39,570 nucleotides of DNA, taken from positions 1 through 39,570 of the forward strand of contig CAZLQD010000032.1 in the NCBI GenBank assembly GCA_964561605.1, read 5' to 3'. Position 1 is the stretch's first letter. Each line of letters opens with the position of its first letter. A program made the translations under genes and the position numbers. The DNA is from JALUZX01 sp964561605. GTDB lineage: Bacteria; Planctomycetota; UBA1135; JALUZX01. Shown here in pieces: positions 17,283 to 24,658 of the stretch. The notes beneath the pieces were generated by a model. It did no database searches and had not been told where the DNA came from. It saw only the letters and a list, made by a program, of their open reading frames with translations.

Positions 17283-17432
17283 GTCAGCCCCGGCCGGCCG
17301 AGTCACGGCCCGAAGGCCCATCCACTCTTTCCGTCAGCCCCGGCCGGCCGAGTCACGGCCCGAAGGCCCATCCACTCTTTCCGTTAGCCCCGGCCGGCCG
17401 AGTCACAGCCCGAAGGCCTATCCACTCTTTCC
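17283..17432. repeat. Three 50-bp tandem units derived from the A arm
   Basis: Units begin at 17283, 17333 and 17383, each with GTYAGCCCCGGCCGGCCGAG, followed by TCACRGCCCGAAGGCCYATCC and ACTCTTTCC. The next unit boundary, at 17433, opens a complete A arm. The units agree except for a few substitutions (GTCAG or GTTAG; CACGG or CACAG; CCCAT or CCTAT). Each contains a reduced hairpin GGCC-CGAA-GGCC. A single 50-bp unit of the same kind occurs at 29035-29084. Confidence 0.9.
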
Positions 17433-17600
17433 GTTAGCCCCGGCCGGCCGAGTCACGGCCCTTTGGGCCGTGACGAGGACGCCCGGGGAGTGGCTCCACC
17501 ATCGATTGCGCCACAAAACAACCCCCCGAAGGCCCATGACTCCCCCTGACGTCGGGGAATCCTGTTCTTCGAACAGTCTTCCCCGCCGGCAGGGGCTAAC
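17433..17600. repeat. Complete composite palindromic element, copy 2 (168 bp)
   Basis: Ends are GTTAGCCCCGGCCGGC (17433-17448) and its near-inverse GCCGGCAGGGGCTAAC (17585-17600). Compared with copy 1 both ends change together (GTCAG/CTGAC there, GTTAG/CTAAC here), keeping the pairing. Arm A has inner hairpin GTCACGGCCC (17452-17461), TTT, GGGCCGTGAC (17465-17474). Arm B (17543-17600) has CTGTTC-TTC-GAACAG. The tail GATGAAAGAGAAAACCGAGG and GACGCCCGGGGAGTGGCC follow to 17637. Confidence 0.88.
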
Positions 17601-17692
17601 GATGAAAGAGAAAACCGAGGACGCCCGGGGAGTGGCCACAACCAACAAATACACCTCAAAACAACGCCAATAATCCACGAAGGCAAAGTCTC

Positions 17693-17753
17693 CCCCTGAC
17701 GTCGGGCATGTCGCGGCCCTCCGGGCCGCACATACCCGCCGGCAGGGGCTAAC
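17693..17753. repeat. Solitary B-type arm with tail
   Basis: CCCCTGACGTCGGGCATGT opens at 17693. The inner hairpin is GCGGCCC (17713-17719), TCC, GGGCCGC (17723-17729) with ATGT/ACAT extension, and the arm ends GCCGGCAGGGGCTAAC at 17753. The tail GATGAAAGAGAAAACCGAGG plus GACGCCCGGGGAGTGGCC follows to about 17790, as after copy 2. Confidence 0.85.
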
Positions 17754-17792
17754 GATGAAAGAGAAAACCGAGGACGCCCGGGGAGTGGCCCC

Positions 17793-17818
17793 CACATACC
17801 CGGCTCCAGGGGCCAACG
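17793..17818. repeat. Degenerate right end of a B-type arm
   Basis: CACATACCCGGCTCCAGGGGCCAACG resembles the standard right end (CACATACCCG, then GCCGGCAGGGGCTAACG) with a few changes. The left side is missing, which suggests a decayed copy. Confidence 0.6.
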
Positions 17819-17903
17819 AAAAATTTACAGACGCGGATGCCCGACCCGTGAAAGGGCCTTGCCGATGCCTTCGAGGAGCCTGCGGTACGCCGGAAACCAG
17901 TCC

Positions 17904-19562
17904 TCACGGATAGAGGATCAAGCTCCTCGTGGAAAGCAGGTTGGCCGTATTCGCTCCCGGAACGAGGGCCACGCACTGGAGGCGCACCGAAAGGCCCGCC
18001 GCCGAAGAAGGGAGGTTGAAGGGCACCTTGGCCGTCCCGGTGGAAGAGGCGGGAACACCGAGCCCGAGGACGATGTTCTGGAAAATTCCACAACCCGGGG
18101 CTCCCAGGAACGCCAGGTCGATCGGGCTGGAAAGGCACTTCACCCCGAGGAACAGGAAGGCCGGTGAATTGGGAGCCATCCCCTCGATGCCCAGGGTGAA
18201 GAGATTCCCCGCCCGGGGAAGGACCTGGGGAACCAGCTTGGGCCCGGCATTGGTCTTGCCCAGGCATCCGTGGCCGAAGAAACGGGAGAAGCCCGCCGAC
18301 CCGGCGTTGCTCAGGAAATCGATCTCCGTGCCGGGCAGAGAGCCGTCCTTGTTCTTCACCAGGGCGTAGAGACCGGTCCTGAGGGCGTGGTTCTTGAGGA
18401 CGACAAGGCCCGCGAATCGGTTACTGGCGGTGGTCTTGAACATGGCCGCTTCGGATGTGAGGAACTTGCCGTCCTTCATCAGCCGGAAATAGAGATTCCT
18501 GTAGGACTCGGTGAACTTGCTGTAGAGGAGAATGACCGTATTCCCGGGAAGGAGGGTCAGGCCGAAATGTGTGTAGGAAGCGCTCCCTTTCATGGCCGGG
18601 TCGGCCGCCACGGTCTGCCTGGTCCACTTGGTGTAGTTCCCGGCCCGGGCGAAGGCCACCTTGAGCTCACCCTTCCCGGCGGCGGAGCGGTTCCCGATCC
18701 CGTAAAAAACGTAGAGATTCCCCTTCTCGTCGCCGAGCATCACGGAATTCCGGGTGGCTTCCTGGGGATCCCCGGCGGCGGTTCCGCCCACGTGGACCTG
18801 GGGAGAGAACTTCTTGGTGTCCAGGTCGTAGGCCCTGTAGGTGCATTGCCGGAAAGCTCCCAGGGTGACCTTCGTCGTGGAGTGGATCACCTCCCCATGG
18901 AGACAGACCTCGGCGCTCTGGCCCGTGTTGGACAGGTTGAACCGGAAAGGAGGATCGAAAGCGGTCTTGCCCGGCTGGAGGACGTACATGCAGACGTTCC
19001 AGCTCCCGTTGTAGGGGGCAGGACAGTTCCTGTGGCCCAGCACACTGATCACGACCCTCCCCTTGGGACTCACGTTGATGTCCTGGTAGCGGTACTGGGG
19101 CTGCTGAGGACCTGAGCCGGCGGCCTTGGCGATTTCGAGAGGTTTCCCAATCCACCGCATCCTCGTCGTGTCGAAGGCCTGGTAAAAGACGCTCAACCCC
19201 TTGTTGGTCGGGTCCTTGGCGGACCAGGCCGCGTGGAGGGTATTGCAATCCCTGCCCGCGGCGAGCCCGGCGTACGAAGCATCGTCCGACGTGGAGGTGG
19301 AGCCGTTCGGCACGGGAACCCAGGACTTCCCCCTGTCGGCGGAGAAGTAGAGGACCAGGTCGGTCGGCTTGTTCTTCTCGGTCTTGTGAAGGATGGTCCA
19401 CATCCATCCTCTGTCGGTGACGGCGATCCGGTGGGAAAAATTGAACCCGAAAGCGTAGGAGACCGTGGAGGTCGGCCTTGCAACGGGGACCATGGTCTGG
19501 CCCGGAAGGCCGGTCCCGGCGAGAAGCCCGGTCAGGGCCAGAAACAACCGAATTCTCTTCAT
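17904..19562 (-). CDS. Secreted BNR/sialidase-fold protein with the shared C-terminal module
   Basis: A 552-residue exported protein of unknown activity. The signal peptide covers about residues 1-22 (MKRIRLFLALTGLLAGTGLP). Most of the protein looks like a six-bladed beta-propeller: an Asp-box, SADRGKSW, lies near residue 75, and repeated strand pairs (YRYQDINVSPKGRVVISVLG, RNSVMLGDEKGNLYVFYGIG) follow. No sialidase arginine triad could be assigned, so a lectin-like or structural role is equally possible. The last 125 residues or so (from FGHGCLG) are the C-terminal module also found on the neighbouring pectate-lyase-like protein and both GH18 enzymes: a GC.G opening, a central LGAPGCGIF, and a closing VALVPGANTANLLSTRSL. 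AAGGAGG lies 10 bases before the ATG. It starts 28 bp after the pectate-lyase-like gene, so the two form an operon. Confidence 0.75.
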   Translation of the reverse strand: MKRIRLFLALTGLLAGTGLPGQTMVPVARPTSTVSYAFGFNFSHRIAVTDRGWMWTILHKTEKNKPTDLVLYFSADRGKSWVPVPNGSTSTSDDASYAGLAAGRDCNTLHAAWSAKDPTNKGLSVFYQAFDTTRMRWIGKPLEIAKAAGSGPQQPQYRYQDINVSPKGRVVISVLGHRNCPAPYNGSWNVCMYVLQPGKTAFDPPFRFNLSNTGQSAEVCLHGEVIHSTTKVTLGAFRQCTYRAYDLDTKKFSPQVHVGGTAAGDPQEATRNSVMLGDEKGNLYVFYGIGNRSAAGKGELKVAFARAGNYTKWTRQTVAADPAMKGSASYTHFGLTLLPGNTVILLYSKFTESYRNLYFRLMKDGKFLTSEAAMFKTTASNRFAGLVVLKNHALRTGLYALVKNKDGSLPGTEIDFLSNAGSAGFSRFFGHGCLGKTNAGPKLVPQVLPRAGNLFTLGIEGMAPNSPAFLFLGVKCLSSPIDLAFLGAPGCGIFQNIVLGLGVPASSTGTAKVPFNLPSSAAGLSVRLQCVALVPGANTANLLSTRSLILYP

Positions 19563-19590
19563 GGGAATGCTTCCTCCTTTTTCAGACGGA

Positions 19591-21606
19591 TCACGGACCT
19601 CCGACGACGCCTTTGCCGCCGTTGGAAAGAAATGCCTTCAAGGAAGGGCCGCCGGTATCCAGGACGAGAGCCTGCTGGTAGAACGGCAGACCAAGCAGAG
19701 AGACCGCCGCGGGAACGGGAAGACTCCACAGGTAGGTCCCGGGAGAGAACGCCGTCAAGGGAACCCCCACGTCGGGGGAGGCCAGGAGGAAACACCCGGG
19801 AAGGCCGATTCCCGAGAGATCCACCCTCTTTCCGGCCGCCCCGAGAAGACCGAAAGCCGCCTTTCCCCCGCCCCGGACCAGGACCTGGAAGGTCTTTCCG
19901 AGGAGGGGCCTCTGCCCGCCCAGGGGCGCCAGGACCGGCACGGCCCCTCCGCCTGGCGCGCAGCCCTTTCCGTAGATCCTGTAGGAAGCCCTGACCGAAT
20001 AGAGCCTCCGGCGGAGCTGATCCTCGTAGAGAGAGAAGGGGGCGAGGGTGTCCCCCCGCCCGACCCCTTCCACCCAATCCCTCGGGGCGGTCTCGCGGCC
20101 CTTCACCAGGGTGGGAGCGGTCACCACCTTGGTCGCCCGCCCCCGCGTCCCTATCACGTAACCCCAGCCGAACTGGCGGGAATCGACGATGTAGCCTCTG
20201 CCCCGGGCGTAGGCCCTTCCCAGGGTATTCCAGATCACCGACTGGGTGGTGGTCTGACCGTGGATGATGGTTCCGTAGGGTCGATATCCGGCGTGGATGT
20301 AATCCTGGTAGAGATCGGTGCAATCGAACAGGTTCGCCGCCGAGAGGTGCATGTGGAAGTCCGACGCCAGCCTGGGATGGAGACTCGCACAGCGCAGGAA
20401 GACGTTCCCGGTCGTGCGCATGCTCTTGAGATCGAAGTCGTGGCGGCAGTCCTCGGCCGTATCCTCCTTGAAGAGACATTCCGATCCGGCCGCGATGAAT
20501 CCGTACCCGTTGCCCCCACCGCCTTCGTACTGGGGATAGGCCGCCCTGCAACGGACCACCGTGACGAACCGGGAATGGCTGAGAAGAAAGGCGTTCGAGT
20601 GGAGGTGGACGTTCCTGGTATTTACCTTGGGCCGGTAGGTTCCCACCCGGCGGATCCAGCAGTTCAGGGCGTGGTGGAACAAGACGCCGTACGAGGCGTG
20701 GACTTCCCAGGCCCCCGTGCCCGGCTTCTTGTAGTCCCCGTCGCCCCAGCCGGAATGGGGGTTCCGGCGCATTCCCAGGGAGAGGTCCTCCAGGCCCGCT
20801 TCTTCGAGGGGGGGCGCAACCCTGTAGATCCGCAGGTGGTCCCTGGTGAGCATGGGCTGGCGTAAAGGCGTATCCAGGGTGATGGTCCCCCCGGAAAGAG
20901 AGACCCTCTCGATCCGCCTGAAGAAGACCAGGCCTCCCAGGGCAGAGGTCCACAATCCCGTCATGCCGTGATCGGCGATGAAGGCGGCCGTGCAGTCGCA
21001 GCGCAGGACGATCCTCTCCCCTGCCTTGAAGGATCCCGGCCGGGGCACGGGCACCAGGACTGCCTGGTTGGGAAGATCCCGGTCAAGGGAAACAGCCGGC
21101 CCAACGGGGCGGTACCAATCCCCCCCTCCCGCCGGGGCGAAGCGGATCATGCTCTTGAAACGGGTCACCACCTCGTCCAGGAAGAGAAAGGTCCTGTCAC
21201 GCCCGGCCCCCTTCAGAAGGACCCCGTCGTAACGGACCCGGAGAGCGTACCCGGCCTTGGGAGGAAAAGTGAGCCTGTAAGTGCCGGCCGGGAGGAAAAC
21301 CGTGCCCCCTCCTTTCTTACCCACGTAATCCAAGGCCGCCTGGATGGCCGAAGTGGAGTCTTTCTTCCCCGAGGGATCCGCCCCGAAAGGGGAAGCCGTT
21401 ACATCCACGAACGGGCCGGGGACCTTCGCCGGCGGATCCTTTTCGCCCCTGTGGTATCCGGCATAGGAAAAATCGTGGAGAAACCGGCCCTTGGCGTCCT
21501 TGAAACCCGGCTTCCAGTCCGCCGGGTAGAGTGCGCTCCGCCAGGACTGGGCCGGAAGAAGGGAAGAAAGAAAAAGAAGCACCAGGATACGGAAAAAGAG
21601 CACCAC
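19591..21606 (-). CDS. Secreted pectate-lyase-fold (parallel beta-helix) protein with the shared C-terminal module
   Basis: A 671-residue exported protein. Signal peptide at residues 1-20 (VVLFFRILVLLFLSSLLPAQ). From about residue 55 it has the entry motif of the pectate-lyase superfamily: FVDVTASPFGADPSGKKDST, AIQAALDYVGKKGGGTVFLPAG, YRLTFP. Beta-helix coils run to about 530, with histidine- and aspartate-rich stretches such as HLHSNAFLLSHSRFVTVVRC and EDCRHDFDLKS. The residues that would fix lyase versus hydrolase activity are not clear to me, so the substrate is unassigned. The last 135 residues or so (from YGKGCAPGGG) are the shared module, with GIGLPGCFLLASPDVG and YQQALVLDTGG. GTG at 21606 or the adjacent GTG at 21603 is the start, behind AAAGG; the frame is open upstream but low-complexity. 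Heads an operon with the BNR gene. Confidence 0.75.
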   Translation of the reverse strand: MVLFFRILVLLFLSSLLPAQSWRSALYPADWKPGFKDAKGRFLHDFSYAGYHRGEKDPPAKVPGPFVDVTASPFGADPSGKKDSTSAIQAALDYVGKKGGGTVFLPAGTYRLTFPPKAGYALRVRYDGVLLKGAGRDRTFLFLDEVVTRFKSMIRFAPAGGGDWYRPVGPAVSLDRDLPNQAVLVPVPRPGSFKAGERIVLRCDCTAAFIADHGMTGLWTSALGGLVFFRRIERVSLSGGTITLDTPLRQPMLTRDHLRIYRVAPPLEEAGLEDLSLGMRRNPHSGWGDGDYKKPGTGAWEVHASYGVLFHHALNCWIRRVGTYRPKVNTRNVHLHSNAFLLSHSRFVTVVRCRAAYPQYEGGGGNGYGFIAAGSECLFKEDTAEDCRHDFDLKSMRTTGNVFLRCASLHPRLASDFHMHLSAANLFDCTDLYQDYIHAGYRPYGTIIHGQTTTQSVIWNTLGRAYARGRGYIVDSRQFGWGYVIGTRGRATKVVTAPTLVKGRETAPRDWVEGVGRGDTLAPFSLYEDQLRRRLYSVRASYRIYGKGCAPGGGAVPVLAPLGGQRPLLGKTFQVLVRGGGKAAFGLLGAAGKRVDLSGIGLPGCFLLASPDVGVPLTAFSPGTYLWSLPVPAAVSLLGLPFYQQALVLDTGGPSLKAFLSNGGKGVVGGP

Positions 21607-21961
21607 CTGCGCCTTTCGCGGCTGTTCAAAGGAGTGAAATCGGAAGAGAAGAACATTCTGGCGGCATTGCAAGACGATTGCAACAGGATCGAGGCGACTG
21701 GAGATACCGAATTCCCCGAGCCGTTCCGGAAAACTCCGGCCGGCGACCGAACATCCCCCTTCCCCCCCTTCCGGAGCCCTCACGGCAAGCCGAAAGGGAC
21801 CCCACGTCGGACCGGACCCTGGAGGCCCTGGAAGAAAAACCGCTTGTCGGGGTTGCTTCCCGCCCTCTCCATGGAGCGCGGGGACGCCCGGTCTTTCCGG
21901 GAGAAACCGGAGAGAAGGGGGAAAAACCGGCCGGCCCGCCTGCCCTTCCCGCCCCTGGTCT
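21607..21961. other. Intergenic region between menG and the pectate-lyase-like gene
   Basis: A stretch of 355 bp with no supported gene, between the menG stop and the start of the pectate-lyase-like gene on the same strand. Reading on the minus strand, the part nearest the gene start is less GC-rich and contains two ATTGCAA words (listed separately). The remainder shows nothing I can name. Confidence 0.5.
21666..21683 (-). promoter_or_regulatory. Candidate direct-repeat operator (two ATTGCAA words, 11 bp apart)
   Basis: ATTGCAA at 21666-21672 and again at 21677-21683 repeats with an 11-bp period, 60-77 bp upstream of the GTG start. The spacing places it near or above a promoter. TTGCAAT also occurs upstream of the sialate O-acetylesterase at 10838. 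This is pattern recognition only. Confidence 0.25.
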
Positions 21962-22678
21962 TCAGAGGACCCGGCCCCGGTAGAGCCAGGCGATTCCGCC
22001 TGTGAGCGGAAGAGCGCGGAGTTCATCCAGGCGGCCCGTCTCCTCCATGAGGGAGAGAAAGTCCCCCCCGCAGGGAAAGCGGGCCGAAGATTCCTGGAGG
22101 TAGCGGTAGGCGTCTCGCTTGCCGGTGATCCAGCCTCCCAGCCTGGGCAGGACGTGCCGGGAGAAGAGAGTATAGACCTGGCGGAATCCGGGGACCCGGA
22201 CCTGGCCGAACTCCAGGACCACCACCTTGCCTCCCGGCCGGACCACCCGGGCCATCTCGGCGAGACCCGCCACGGGATCGGCCACGTTCCGGATGCCGAA
22301 GGCGATGGCTGCCAGGTCGAAAAGCCCCTCTCCGAAAGGGAGCCTCAAGGCGTCCCCCTGCACGAAGGAGGCCCGGAGCCCCCTCTTCTCCGCCTTGGCC
22401 CGGGCGATCTCCAGCATGGGCCGGCAGAAGTCCACCCCCACGGCCGTCCCTTCCCGACCCAGGACCTGGAGAAAGGCGAAGACCACGTCCCCCGTCCCGG
22501 TGGCGCAATCCAGGAGTGCCTGGCCCGGCCGGGCCCCGCTCCAGCGGACCATGCGCCTCCTCCATGCGTGGTGGATTCCGAAAGAGAGGACCGTATTCGC
22601 CAGGTCGTAGCGCCCTGCAACGGAGCCGAAGAGGCGTCCGATCCTCCCCGGGTCGGGTCCGGCCGGTCTTTCCTTCAC
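21962..22678 (-). CDS. menG: Demethylmenaquinone methyltransferase (MenG/UbiE)
   Basis: Transfers a methyl group from S-adenosylmethionine to demethylmenaquinone, the last step of menaquinone synthesis. The 238-residue protein is normal length. It opens with IGRLFGSVAGRYDLANTVLSFG, then the SAM-binding motif LLDCATGTGDVVF, GVDFCRPML, ALRLPFGEGLFDL and the family signature AFGIRNVADP. The C-terminal part has YRYLQESSARFP and LTGGIAWLYRG, as in UbiE/MenG proteins. It starts with GTG at 22678, overlapping the stop of the DAHP synthase gene (GTGA), so the two are translationally coupled. The window has a menaquinone cluster and no ubiquinone genes, so menaquinone is the likely substrate. The gene lies 12 kb from the other men genes. 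Confidence 0.9.
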   Translation of the reverse strand: MKERPAGPDPGRIGRLFGSVAGRYDLANTVLSFGIHHAWRRRMVRWSGARPGQALLDCATGTGDVVFAFLQVLGREGTAVGVDFCRPMLEIARAKAEKRGLRASFVQGDALRLPFGEGLFDLAAIAFGIRNVADPVAGLAEMARVVRPGGKVVVLEFGQVRVPGFRQVYTLFSRHVLPRLGGWITGKRDAYRYLQESSARFPCGGDFLSLMEETGRLDELRALPLTGGIAWLYRGRVL

Positions 22679-23508
22679 GGCGCCTCGTGAAGGGGCCGGT
22701 CCAGGGCGGACAGGAGGGACCGGAGCCTTTCGGTGAGCCTCCGGAAGCCCTCCAGGTCCAGGCTCTGCCTCCCGTCGGAGAGGGCCCGGTCCGGTCTGGG
22801 GTGGACCTCCACGAGGAGCCCGTCCGTTCCGGCCGCCGCGGCGGCGAGGGCCATGGGCTCCACAAGCTCCCTGAGGCCCGTCGCGTGGGAAGGATCCACG
22901 ATCACCGGGAAAGGAAACCTGGCCTTGATCCAGGCGGCCGAGGCCAGGTCCAGGGTGTTCCTCGTGGCGGTCTCGAAGGTGCGGATCCCCCTCTCGCAGA
23001 GGACCACGTCTTCGTTTCCTTCCTTCAGGATATACTCCGCCGCAAGGACCCACTCCTCGAGGCGGGCCGAAAAACCCCGCTTGAGGAGGATGGGTTTCCC
23101 CGTCTTCCCCGCCTCCGAGAGCAAGGGGTAGTTGAACATGTTCCGCGACCCGACCTGGAGCATGTCCACCACGGGGAGCATGGACTCCAGGTGTCTCGGG
23201 TCGGTCACTTCCGTCACCAAGGGAAGGCCCAGTTCCTCCTTGACGGCACGGATCTCCTCCAGCCCCTCCCGGCCCAGACCCTGGAAGGAGGAGGGAGCCG
23301 TGCGGAGCTTGAAGATGCCCCCCCGCAGGAGGGAGGCCCCGGAGGCCCGGACGGCCCGGGCCGTCTCCAGGAAGAGATCCTTCGATTCCACGGCGCAAGG
23401 CCCGGCGATCACCACGAAAGGCCCTCCGCCGATGGTGACGGACCCCACCCGGACGGCGCGGGTGGCGCCGCCGGCCCCTGTCCGGGTCGTGGTCTCGGGG
23501 GAATCCAC
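22675..23508 (-). CDS. aroF: DAHP synthase, type I-beta (AroA(G)/AroF family)
   Basis: Condenses phosphoenolpyruvate and erythrose-4-phosphate to DAHP, the first committed step of aromatic synthesis. The 277-residue protein has the AroF_DAHP landmarks: IAGPCAVES near residue 34, RGGIFKLRTAPSSFQGLG, DMLQVGSRNMFN, PILLKRGFS, VVLCERGIRTFE, and VDPSHATGLRE holding metal-binding His. There is no N-terminal chorismate-mutase or ferredoxin-like regulatory domain, so it is the short form. KDO8P synthase is related, but the RGIRTFE and SHATG contexts favour DAHP synthase. GTG at 23508 follows AAAGGAG at 8-base spacing. It is divergent from the SorC regulator gene and coupled to menG. The symbol follows common database usage; the Bacillus name for this family is aroA or aroG. 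Confidence 0.9.
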   Translation of the reverse strand: MDSPETTTRTGAGGATRAVRVGSVTIGGGPFVVIAGPCAVESKDLFLETARAVRASGASLLRGGIFKLRTAPSSFQGLGREGLEEIRAVKEELGLPLVTEVTDPRHLESMLPVVDMLQVGSRNMFNYPLLSEAGKTGKPILLKRGFSARLEEWVLAAEYILKEGNEDVVLCERGIRTFETATRNTLDLASAAWIKARFPFPVIVDPSHATGLRELVEPMALAAAAAGTDGLLVEVHPRPDRALSDGRQSLDLEGFRRLTERLRSLLSALDRPLHEAP

Positions 23509-23609
23509 CTTCCAGGCTCCTTTCTGCAGGTCCCCCTCTTTTAGCCCCCAGGACCTCCCTTTCCAAGAGAAGGAGGAAGGACTTGACCTCTTGGGAGGGG
23601 GAAGGAAGA

Positions 23610-24656
23610 ATGTTTTCGGGATTTATCCATTCAGAATATTTATTCACAAATGCCATGACCAAAGAGGAACGGCACAAGCTCCTGGCCTTCGCCGCCCGGC
23701 TCTACTACCAGGACGGATTCTCCCAGGGGGAGGTGGCCCGCCTCCTCTCCATCTCCCAGGCCAAAGTCTCCCGCCTCCTGAAAGAGGCCAGGAACAAGGG
23801 GATCGTGAGAATCCAGGTGGAGGATTTCCTTCCTTACGAAAACGATCTCCAGGACAGGCTCGAGGAAGCCTTCGGCCTGGAAGAGGCCGTCGTCCTCCGG
23901 ATCCCGGCACCCTCCTCCCCGGAGGCGACCCGGAGGTCCATGGGATTCCTCAGCGCTCCCAAGGTTACGGAACTCCTGAAAGGTGTCCGAAGCCTCGGGA
24001 TCACCGGCGGCCGGTCTCTCCTGGAGACCGTGCGCTACCTTCCCACCCAGGGGTGGGAGCCGGGACTCCAAGTCGTTCAGCTCATGGGCAACGTGGGCGC
24101 CGTGGCCCAGGAATCGGACGCCCTGGAACTTGGAAGGATGATCGCCAGGAAGGCGGGAGGGACCTTCTTCGCCCTCAATACGCCGGCCTTCATTCCAGAC
24201 CCGGAAACCCGAAACGCCCTCTTCCGCCACGAGCAGGTCAAGTCCGTCCGCCACATGTTCAAAACCCTCGACGCGGCCCTCGTAGGAGTGGGCTCCCTGG
24301 AGGACTCCCTCTTCATCGTCCAAGGGGCGCTGAAACCCTCCCAGCTCAAGGCCCTCCTCGCTCACGGAGCCGTGGGGGAAATCTGCGGGCGGTTCTTCGA
24401 CGAAAACGGGAAGGAGTGCGCCACTCCCCACAAGGACCAGGTCGTGAGCATCCGCCTGGAAGAACTGGCCAAGGTCCCCCTGGTGATCGGTGTGACCATG
24501 GGAGCCGACCGGGCCCGGGCCGTGGCCGCCGCCCTGCGGAGCGGCATCCTGAAAGCCCTCGTGATCGACGCCGAAGGGGCGAGATCCCTTCTCGAGATCC
24601 ATTCCTCCCGGAAATCCAAGGGAGAATCCCTGAAATCGGGAAAGAAGGAGACTTGA
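23610..24656 (+). CDS. SorC/DeoR-family sugar-binding transcriptional regulator
   Basis: A 348-residue cytoplasmic regulator. Residues about 25-70 form a helix-turn-helix (RLYYQDGFSQGEVARLLSIS, then QAKVSRLLKEARNKGIVRIQV), the arrangement found in SorC proteins. The rest is a sugar-phosphate-binding domain: SLGITGGRSLLETV, VQLMGNVGA, DALELGRMIA, ALVGVGSLEDS, GAVGEICGRFFDENG, LVIGVTMGADRARAVAAALRSG. The family senses phosphorylated sugars or polyols. ATG at 23610 is preferred because GGAAGGA lies just upstream. An ATG at 23655 matches the usual N-terminal length better but has no ribosome-binding site, and the 45 bases between the two starts are unusually AT-rich. The glycerol-1-phosphate dehydrogenase gene begins 2 bp after the stop, so it probably controls its own operon, with a triose or glycerol phosphate as a likely effector. 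DAHP synthase is divergent. Confidence 0.85.
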   Translation: MFSGFIHSEYLFTNAMTKEERHKLLAFAARLYYQDGFSQGEVARLLSISQAKVSRLLKEARNKGIVRIQVEDFLPYENDLQDRLEEAFGLEEAVVLRIPAPSSPEATRRSMGFLSAPKVTELLKGVRSLGITGGRSLLETVRYLPTQGWEPGLQVVQLMGNVGAVAQESDALELGRMIARKAGGTFFALNTPAFIPDPETRNALFRHEQVKSVRHMFKTLDAALVGVGSLEDSLFIVQGALKPSQLKALLAHGAVGEICGRFFDENGKECATPHKDQVVSIRLEELAKVPLVIGVTMGADRARAVAAALRSGILKALVIDAEGARSLLEIHSSRKSKGESLKSGKKET

Positions 24657-24658
24657 AC

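Larger units (their letters stand above)
17102..17903. other. Long intergenic region filled mainly by palindromic repeats
   Basis: About 800 bp between the start of one minus-strand gene and the end of the next. Most of it is composite palindromic elements and 50-bp tandem units, listed individually. Reading frames here of up to about 130 codons repeat strings such as ATPRASSVFSFIVSPCRR in step with the DNA repeat and are not accepted as genes. The first 130 bp (17102-17231) must contain the sulfatase promoter; none was recognised. The last 80 bp show nothing specific. Confidence 0.7.

Noticed and set aside
17283..17432. CRISPR array
   Set aside because: The 50-bp units are contiguous with no unique spacers, and no cas genes are present.
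57..17600. Integron attC sites, because of GTTAG...CTAAC ends and folded arms
   Set aside because: attC ends run RYYYAAC...GTTRRRY; here the polarity is opposite (GTTAG first, CTAAC last). No integrase or gene cassettes are present.
17418..17816. Minus-strand frames of 114-132 codons across the repeat cluster
   Set aside because: The protein strings repeat in step with the DNA palindromes, have no ribosome-binding site, and change with hairpin sequence rather than by codon.
21607..22026. 140-residue N-terminal extension of the pectate-lyase-like protein
   Set aside because: A signal peptide begins exactly at the GTG pair 21601-21606 with a ribosome-binding site; the extension is low-complexity and reaches into menG.
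23583..23609. TTG start of the SorC regulator
   Set aside because: ATG at 23610 is better placed behind GGAAGGA, and the extra nine residues add no domain.
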